From positions 1,216,501 through 1,280,500 of the forward strand of contig NZ_MQUC01000003.1 in the NCBI RefSeq assembly GCF_002994045.1: DNA of 64,000 bases, read 5' to 3'. The number at the start of each line of letters is the position of its first letter. Positions within the stretch are counted from its first letter, which is position 1. The position numbers were made by a program, and so were the translations under genes. The DNA is from Nonlabens agnitus. GTDB lineage: Bacteria > Bacteroidota > Bacteroidia > Flavobacteriales > Flavobacteriaceae. Positions 58,343-64,000 of this stretch are shown here, one piece after another. Under the pieces are notes generated by a model. It was given only the letters and a program-made list of their open reading frames with translations. It searched no databases and was not told the DNA's origin.

Positions 58343-61309
58343 ATGAAAAAAATACTTTTTTCGCTCTTAACGGTGGTGGCTTTTACCGCTACTGCTCAAG
58401 AGTATTTCCCAAACAATGATGACATATCTGCCGTGAGTAGTGCCACTAGAGCCATTACAAACGCCACTATCATCACCAGCCCAGGAAAACAGATGGAGAA
58501 TGCCTCTATTCTCATCAAGGATGGAAAAATCGTTGAAATAGGCAAAAACATCAAGATCCCAGAAGGCACTCTAGTAGAAGATGCTGCAGGAACCTATATC
58601 TATCCTTCTTTTGTGGAAGCATATGGAGACTTTGGAATGAAAACTCCAGAAAGAGCATCTCGTGGAGGTCAACAATATGATGAAGGCCGTGAAGGTTTTT
58701 ACTGGAATGACCATATACGACCAGAGCAGAATGCCATAGATTTTTACGAGTACGACAGTAAGGCCGCCGAAAAAATGATGGAAGCCGGTTACGGTGCGGT
58801 TCAAACCCATTTACATGATGGTATTGCAAGAGGTACTGGTATGTTAGTGGCCTTGAATAACAACGGTAATGATTCTGAGCGTATTTTGATCAACAAAAAT
58901 GGCGCTTACTACTCTTTTGACCGCAGTCGTCAAACGAACCAGTCCTACCCTACTTCGCTTATGGGCACGATGGCGTTGTTGCGCCAGTCGCATTTTGATG
59001 CCGACTGGTATGCCAAAGGAAACTCCAAAACCAAAGACCGTTCTCTTGAAGCTTTAAACGCTACCAAGAATCTAGTTCAATATATAGAAGCTGGCGATAA
59101 GAAAAATATCTTGAGAGCCGATAAGCTAGGTGACCGTGTTGGTAAACAATTTGTCATTATAGGTGGTGAAGACGCTTATGAAATGGTGGACGATATCAAA
59201 GCCACAAACGCACAATTGATCTTACCCATCAATTTTGAAGATGCCTACGACACCACAGATCCTTATCAGGAATGGTACGTGAACCTAGCTGATATGCGCG
59301 ACTGGAAACAAGGTCCTGCAAATCCTATGATGCTTTCTAAAGCAGGAATCACCTATGCTATCACAACGCACGGTTTGAAATCTCCTGGAGATTTGAATGA
59401 AAAATTGATGAAGGCCATTGAGTACGGTCTGACTAAAGAACAAGCACTAGCTTCTTTAACTACCATTCCTGCAAAAATTATCAAAGCAGAAACTATGGTA
59501 GGAACCTTGGAAAAAGGAAAACTAGCCAACTTTATAGTAACCAGCGGTGAGCTTTTTAATAAGGACACCAAGATCTTTGAAAACTGGGTACAAGGTTCCA
59601 AGCATATCTTAAAAGACCGCAGTGTCATCAATGCAGATGGAAACTACACAGTGCAGATGATGGGAGAAAGCTACTCTTTCGATATCAGTGGCGATGCTAA
59701 GAAAATCACCGTCAAACAAGACAGTACAAAATTAGGCAGCAAGATTGCGCGCAATGGTGAATGGATCACAGTAACCACTTCTCAAAAAGATACCAGTGAC
59801 AAATCCTTCACACGCTGGACCTTAAAACTGACTAATGACACTTCAAGAATCAACGGTAAAGTGTATTTACCTAATGGAACAGAAAGCAGTTTTGTTGCGA
59901 TAAAATCGGGTGAGGAATCTGAGAAAGATGATGAAGACGAAAAAGAAGAAGATGAGGATGCCATGGCAAATATGGAAATAGGACCTATCACCTATCCTAA
60001 TGTTGCTTTTGGCTCGACAAAAAAACCAACACAAGAAACTGTTTTGTATAAAAATGCCACGGTCTGGACTAATGAAGATCAAGGTATTGTAGAAAACATG
60101 GATGTTTTGGTAAAGAACGGTAAGATCTCAAAAGTAGGTACTAACCTAAGCGCTGGTGGTGCTCGTACGATTGATGCTACCGGCATGCACTTGACTAGTG
60201 GTATTATTGATGAGCACTCTCACATAGGTATTGATGGCGGTGTCAATGAAGCTGGCCACAACTCTACGGCTGAAGTTACCATCGAGGACGTCGTCGATCA
60301 TGAAGACATCAACCTATATCGTGACCTAGCTGGTGGCGTTACCACCTCACAACTATTGCATGGATCTGCTAACCCAATAGGTGGTCGCAGCGCCATCATC
60401 AAATTGAAATGGGGTTACAAGCCAGACGAGATGATTTATGACAACTCTCCTAAATTTATCAAGTTCGCTCTAGGCGAAAACGTAAAGCAATCCAGATATG
60501 ATAACGGTATTCGTTTCCCGCAAACGCGAATGGGTGTCGAACAAGTTTTTGAGGACTACTTTACCAGAGCGCAGGAATACGAAAAAACTCGTGGTACAGA
60601 TGGCTTTAGATATGATGAAGAAATGGAAACCCTTTCTGAAATCTTGAAAGGCGAACGCTACGTGACCTGTCACTCTTATGTACAGACAGAAATCAACATG
60701 ATGATGGAAGTAGCAGAACGCTATGGATTTACCTTGAACACGTTCACGCACATCTTGGAAGGCTACAAACTGGCCGATAAAATGGCTGCGCACGGTGCTG
60801 GTGGTTCTACCTTTTCTGACTGGTGGGCCTACAAGTACGAGGTGAACGATGCCATACCTTACAACGGTGCCATCATGCATTCTCAAGGCGTTGTAACTGC
60901 TTTTAATAGTGATGATGCCGAGATGTCACGCCGCTTGAATCAAGAAGCCGCCAAAGCCGTTAAATATGGTAATGTTAGCGAGGAAGAAGCCTGGAAATTT
61001 GTAACACTCAATCCTGCTAAACTCTTACACATCGATGACCGTACTGGTAGTATCAAGGAAGGAAAGGATGCAGACCTTGTGTTGTGGAACAAGCACCCAC
61101 TAGATGTTCAAGCGAGACCACAAATCACCATGGTGGATGGGATCGTTTTCTTTGACATTGAAAAAGACAAGCAAATGAGAGCTGCCGTCCAGAAAGAGCG
61201 TCAGCAATTGTCCAACGAGATGATCATGGCCAAAAATAAGGGACTTAAAACCCAAACTCCTAAACAATCTAAGAAGACTGAATACCACTGTGATACTTTG
61301 GAATGGTAA
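58343..61309 (+). CDS. Secreted double amidohydrolase
   Basis: 988 residues with a signal peptide (about 1-18). It contains two amidohydrolase modules joined by a very acidic linker (about 525-545). The N-terminal module lacks the metal-binding HxH where the strand-1 motif is YIYPSFVEAYGDFG. The C-terminal module has it (IIDEHSHIG), plus VVDHEDI and the segment YVTCHSY that would supply further ligands. Only the second half is likely to be active. The substrate is unknown. A related single-module gene follows at 61465. Confidence 0.85.
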   Translation: MKKILFSLLTVVAFTATAQEYFPNNDDISAVSSATRAITNATIITSPGKQMENASILIKDGKIVEIGKNIKIPEGTLVEDAAGTYIYPSFVEAYGDFGMKTPERASRGGQQYDEGREGFYWNDHIRPEQNAIDFYEYDSKAAEKMMEAGYGAVQTHLHDGIARGTGMLVALNNNGNDSERILINKNGAYYSFDRSRQTNQSYPTSLMGTMALLRQSHFDADWYAKGNSKTKDRSLEALNATKNLVQYIEAGDKKNILRADKLGDRVGKQFVIIGGEDAYEMVDDIKATNAQLILPINFEDAYDTTDPYQEWYVNLADMRDWKQGPANPMMLSKAGITYAITTHGLKSPGDLNEKLMKAIEYGLTKEQALASLTTIPAKIIKAETMVGTLEKGKLANFIVTSGELFNKDTKIFENWVQGSKHILKDRSVINADGNYTVQMMGESYSFDISGDAKKITVKQDSTKLGSKIARNGEWITVTTSQKDTSDKSFTRWTLKLTNDTSRINGKVYLPNGTESSFVAIKSGEESEKDDEDEKEEDEDAMANMEIGPITYPNVAFGSTKKPTQETVLYKNATVWTNEDQGIVENMDVLVKNGKISKVGTNLSAGGARTIDATGMHLTSGIIDEHSHIGIDGGVNEAGHNSTAEVTIEDVVDHEDINLYRDLAGGVTTSQLLHGSANPIGGRSAIIKLKWGYKPDEMIYDNSPKFIKFALGENVKQSRYDNGIRFPQTRMGVEQVFEDYFTRAQEYEKTRGTDGFRYDEEMETLSEILKGERYVTCHSYVQTEINMMMEVAERYGFTLNTFTHILEGYKLADKMAAHGAGGSTFSDWWAYKYEVNDAIPYNGAIMHSQGVVTAFNSDDAEMSRRLNQEAAKAVKYGNVSEEEAWKFVTLNPAKLLHIDDRTGSIKEGKDADLVLWNKHPLDVQARPQITMVDGIVFFDIEKDKQMRAAVQKERQQLSNEMIMAKNKGLKTQTPKQSKKTEYHCDTLEW

Positions 61310-61314
61310 ACAGA

Positions 61315-61374
61315 TGAACTTGAACTTGAACTTGAACTCGAACCTGAATTTGAATTTGAATTTGAATTTGAAAT
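61315..61374 (+). repeat. Hexanucleotide tandem repeat
   Basis: Ten units of 6 bp: four TGAACT, one CGAACC, four TGAATT, one TGAAAT. Within each block the units are identical. It begins 6 bp after the stop of the amidohydrolase and ends 90 bp before the next ATG. Confidence 0.9.
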
Positions 61375-61464
61375 ATCAAGTTTGGTTTGTTACAAAGAAT
61401 TACAGGAAATAAAACATATATAGAAATTCTGAATCTGGGAAACTGGATTTGTAAATTATAAAGA

Positions 61465-62769
61465 ATGAAAAAACTAATATATATCGCAAGCTTGCTCGTC
61501 GCGGCGACTGGCTTTGCACAACAGGCACCGGCACCCGTGCAAAAAACGGCCGTGCGTATCATGAATGGTACGGCACATTTGGGTAACGGTCAGGTCATTG
61601 AGAATTCGGTTATTGAATTTGAAGATGGTAAGTTGACTATTGTTGGTGATGCCACCACTATGAGACTCGCAGCACCTAAAGGCGAAGTGATCGATGCCAG
61701 CGGCAAACATATCTATCCAGGAATGATCGCGGCAAACACGACGCTGGGATTGGTAGAGGTTGACGCTGTAGGTGCCAGTGATGACGAGCGTGAGATAGGA
61801 ACCTACAATCCGCACATACGTAGCATTATCGCCTACAATGCAGAAAGTAAGATCGTAGAAACCATGCGTCCCAACGGGATACTACTGGCACAGATCACAC
61901 CACGTGGTGGTCGTGTTTCGGGTAAATCCAGTGTGGTGCACATGGACGCTTGGAACTGGGAAGATGCCGCCGTACGCATGGACGATGGTATCCACGTGAA
62001 CTGGCCGCGCAGCTTTGCCCGTTCTGGTTCCTGGCCCAACTATGGACCTATCGAACCGGCTAAGGATTATGACGAGCAGGTAGAAGAATTACGCCTGTTT
62101 CTCAACAAGGCCAAGGCCTATGCCAAAACTAAAAATCCAGACAATGTGGATTTAAAACTACAGGCGATGGGAACGGCCATGGCAGGAACGACTAATATGT
62201 ACGTTCATGTGAGTGGTGAGAAAGCGGTGATTGACGTTCTCGCTTTCGCGAAAGCGAACAACCTGACCAACAATCTCGTACTGGTAGGCGCAGAAGGATC
62301 TGAAAAGATCGCCAAAGACATCGCTGCCGCTGGCGTGCCTGTACTTGCCGCACGTGTGCACAGCTTGCCGTCCAGAGACGATGAGGATTATGACATGCCG
62401 TACAAATTCCCGAAGCTGCTGGCCGATGCTGGTGTTTTGGTAGGTCTGGAAAACTCAGGTAGCATGGAACGCCACCAGGTGCGTAACGTGCCTTTTTATG
62501 CGGGCACCGTCGCGGGTTTTGGGCTGGATATCGAGAAGGCGTTGATGATGGTGACGCTGAATCCCGCCAAGATTTTGGGCATTGATAAGGAGTACGGCTC
62601 GCTGGAACAAGGCAAGAGCGCGACCCTATTTATCTCTGAAGGCAATGCGCTGGACATGAGAACCAATAAGTTGACCAGAGCCTTTATCGATGGTCGTGAT
62701 GTCTCACTGGACACGCGCCAGAAGGAACTGTATGAACGCTATATGGAGAAATACTCGCGCGAGGATTAA
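61465..62769 (+). CDS. Amidohydrolase-family protein without HxH
   Basis: 434 residues with a signal peptide (about 1-18, ending TGFAQQ). The family strands are recognisable (VIENSVIEFEDGKLTIVGD, and GSLEQGKSATLFISEGN at the end), but where active members have HxH it reads YPGMIAANTTLG. It corresponds to the first module of the double protein at 58343, which also lacks that site. It may be a structural partner or an inactive paralogue. One palindrome encodes LAFAKAN. A strong terminator follows. Confidence 0.8.
   Translation: MKKLIYIASLLVAATGFAQQAPAPVQKTAVRIMNGTAHLGNGQVIENSVIEFEDGKLTIVGDATTMRLAAPKGEVIDASGKHIYPGMIAANTTLGLVEVDAVGASDDEREIGTYNPHIRSIIAYNAESKIVETMRPNGILLAQITPRGGRVSGKSSVVHMDAWNWEDAAVRMDDGIHVNWPRSFARSGSWPNYGPIEPAKDYDEQVEELRLFLNKAKAYAKTKNPDNVDLKLQAMGTAMAGTTNMYVHVSGEKAVIDVLAFAKANNLTNNLVLVGAEGSEKIAKDIAAAGVPVLAARVHSLPSRDDEDYDMPYKFPKLLADAGVLVGLENSGSMERHQVRNVPFYAGTVAGFGLDIEKALMMVTLNPAKILGIDKEYGSLEQGKSATLFISEGNALDMRTNKLTRAFIDGRDVSLDTRQKELYERYMEKYSRED
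62241..62256. repeat. Iterated palindrome, copy 15 (in amidohydrolase)
   Basis: Perfect 16-mer, translated VLAFAKANNL. Confidence 0.98.
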
Positions 62770-62791
62770 AACAATCCAACTACCCTATTTC

Positions 62792-62823
62792 AAAAGCCCA
62801 TTCAAATTGAATGGGCTTTTTTT
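62792..62823 (+). terminator. Terminator after the amidohydrolase
   Basis: AAAAGCCCATTCAA (62792-62805) and its complement (62807-62820), then further T. Confidence 0.85.
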
Positions 62824-63002
62824 GGTTGAATAGATGTATAGCTTTCGCTGCTGCAGTAGGAAGAAGTAACTTTCTTAAAAACCGGTATTAAACGTTTAAG
62901 ATTAAAAAGGTTTCATAACCATCTAAAATATTGGTATGTGCGATTCCCAATAAAAGTTTGGATAACCAACTCATCTGATGATAGTTTGCAATAAAAATTG
63001 GT

Positions 63003-63010
63003 TAGGTTTG
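63003..63010 (+). promoter_or_regulatory. -7 box of the HEPN-like gene
   Basis: TAGGTTTG, 33 nt before the ATG at 63044. Confidence 0.5.
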
Positions 63011-63043
63011 TTTATACACTAGTTAGCAAACATTAGAAAAAAA

Positions 63044-63859
63044 ATGATAAGTAGAAAACAATTTGCAGTAATTGACAAAGAAGTTAAAGAAAGTATTGAG
63101 GAATCTTTGGACAAACTCAAAACTCAAAATTTAGGCAATTACATTTTATTTTTAGCGGATGCTCAATATGTGGAGAATGATAATGCTGACTTTAATCCTT
63201 TTTGCATTGATTATAGAATTGATGGTAAACAAGATTCAACACGAATAGAATTTTTATCAGAATTTCTTACAAATTATTATTCATTTCCAGAAGAAATGCT
63301 TTCAACTGACGACAATTCGTATAGAATGAATATCGAGTTGATGGTATACTCTCACGTTTGGGAATCAAAATCGTTTTTGAAAAAGCTATATCGTTTAGCT
63401 CACTTAAATAATAATGAGGATTACGACTGGAATGTAAAAGTTCCACCGATGGGAAAGCACGACTTTATAATCGACAAAATACGGAAGGTTTTCAAAAATA
63501 ATAATTTAAAAATTTGGGAAGTAATAAAAAAAGGATTTCATACTTCATTAAGAAATGCGTTTGCACATTCAGAATATTCATTTGATAGAATGAATGATAA
63601 CAATCGAATTAACCTATATAATTATGGAGGAAAGAGCTGGGAATTACAGACTATCTCTTTTGACGAATGGAGTTTGAGATTTATTTACAGCGCATTATTT
63701 GGATATCATTTTTTAAAAATTATTTTAGATAGAAGATTAAATTTGATAGAAAGAAATGGAACAGATGAGTTTACAATAAAACATCCAAAAAAATCTGAAA
63801 ATTTCATCGATAGAAAAATAAAATATAGTAAAAACGGAAATGGATTTAGCTTTGTTTAA
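63044..63859 (+). CDS. HEPN-like protein, possible RNase or toxin
   Basis: 271 residues, AT-rich relative to the rest of the window, largely helical. Residues 170-175 are RNAFAH within SLRNAFAHSEYSF. This matches the R(N/D/H)xxxH motif that marks HEPN domains, where it forms the RNA-cleaving site in many toxins and abortive-infection proteins. Without a profile search I cannot name the family. HEPN proteins also occur as non-catalytic partners. The next reading frame begins 35 bp later on the same strand. Confidence 0.6.
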   Translation: MISRKQFAVIDKEVKESIEESLDKLKTQNLGNYILFLADAQYVENDNADFNPFCIDYRIDGKQDSTRIEFLSEFLTNYYSFPEEMLSTDDNSYRMNIELMVYSHVWESKSFLKKLYRLAHLNNNEDYDWNVKVPPMGKHDFIIDKIRKVFKNNNLKIWEVIKKGFHTSLRNAFAHSEYSFDRMNDNNRINLYNYGGKSWELQTISFDEWSLRFIYSALFGYHFLKIILDRRLNLIERNGTDEFTIKHPKKSENFIDRKIKYSKNGNGFSFV

Positions 63860-63907
63860 TCACTTTATTACTGAAAATATTAAAATTTAATTGATGAAAA
63901 AAAACGT

Positions 63908-64000
63908 TTGAATAACGAAAATATATATCTATCTGGGAAAACTTTTTCTCAAGGAGATGATGATATGCTTGATGCTATTGCTACATTTGAAGTAGGCGAC
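63908..64000 (+). CDS. Partial gene at window end, start disrupted at an A8 run
   Basis: The frame is open from 63884 to the end of the window. The only ATG near its start (63894) is out of frame after a run of eight A (63897-63904) and stops at 63909-63911. Nine A would join that ATG to the open frame as MKKKRLNNENIYLSGKTF and on to the edge. In its present form it must start at TTG 63908 or ATT 63890. The product is unknown and too short to name. Confidence 0.4.
   Translation, partial: MNNENIYLSGKTFSQGDDDMLDAIATFEVGD

Noticed and set aside
61269..61562. Minus-strand frame rich in Gln-Ile/Gln-Val repeats
   Set aside because: It is the translation of the hexanucleotide microsatellite and has no independent gene features.

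Overview
The window looks like chromosome from a marine member of the Flavobacteriaceae (Bacteroidota), possibly close to Nonlabens or Dokdonia. The genus is a guess. Supporting signs are type IX secretion (T9SS) C-terminal sorting domains on two secreted proteins, Bacteroidota-type -7 boxes (TAnnTTTG) in front of many genes, no obvious Shine-Dalgarno sequences, flavobacterial families (DUF6495-like, DUF3810, GlmU-like, DUF349) and GC content of roughly 40% by eye. Most of the window is core housekeeping sequence; I see no prophage, insertion sequence, integrase or CRISPR array.

Layout. 0-10 kb: a tRNA with anticodon CAT, a LacI regulator divergent from a LamG/T9SS protein, hisS, an ABC permease, a methylguanine methyltransferase, the rpsF-rpsR-rplI operon and a LytTR response regulator. 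10-16 kb: pcm with a start-codon anomaly, a structured intergenic element, then a co-directional run Gfo/Idh - hbd - lipoprotein - DUF1015 - yggS - DUF2721. 16-19 kb: cell-wall genes on the minus strand (lysozyme-like protein, mltG, GNAT, dapF). 19-29 kb: HtrA protease, a long-form GAPDH, DUF3095, a secreted endonuclease, katG and a LuxR regulator. 29-38 kb: relA/spoT - fur - purA, two tandem DUF368 transporters, aroE and DUF349. 38-48 kb: small unknowns, a CIA30 protein, a sugar-type kinase, gapA, pfkA, an SSS symporter and a second katG. 48-63 kb: CubicO-type hydrolase, FAD protein, MFS transporter, zinc metalloprotease, GlmU-like protein, DUF3810 and two amidohydrolases. 63-64 kb: an AT-rich end with a HEPN-like protein and the start of an apparently frame-disrupted gene.

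How genes work together: pfkA and gapA sit together for glycolysis, while the long-form GAPDH lies elsewhere and may serve the other direction of flux. The dapF-GNAT-mltG cluster, the lysozyme-like protein and the DUF368 carriers serve envelope building. Two KatGs, a Fur-family regulator and HtrA form a stress-defence set.

The most striking signal is not a gene. A perfect 16-bp palindrome, CGCTTTCGCGAAAGCG (usually extended to TTCGCTTTCGCGAAAGCGAA), occurs 15 times in 64 kb. Twelve copies lie inside genes, always in frame and encoding AFAKA, RFRES or LSRKR; three are intergenic. No two are closer than 2.3 kb, and six of the 14 intervals fall between 2.86 and 3.16 kb. This behaves like a highly iterated chromosomal site with an unknown reader. 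Secondary signals are promoters so close to the start codon that the mRNAs should be leaderless, a pcm gene whose leaderless start reads ATC, a bounded structured element at 10890-10996, and the HEPN-like gene at the right end.
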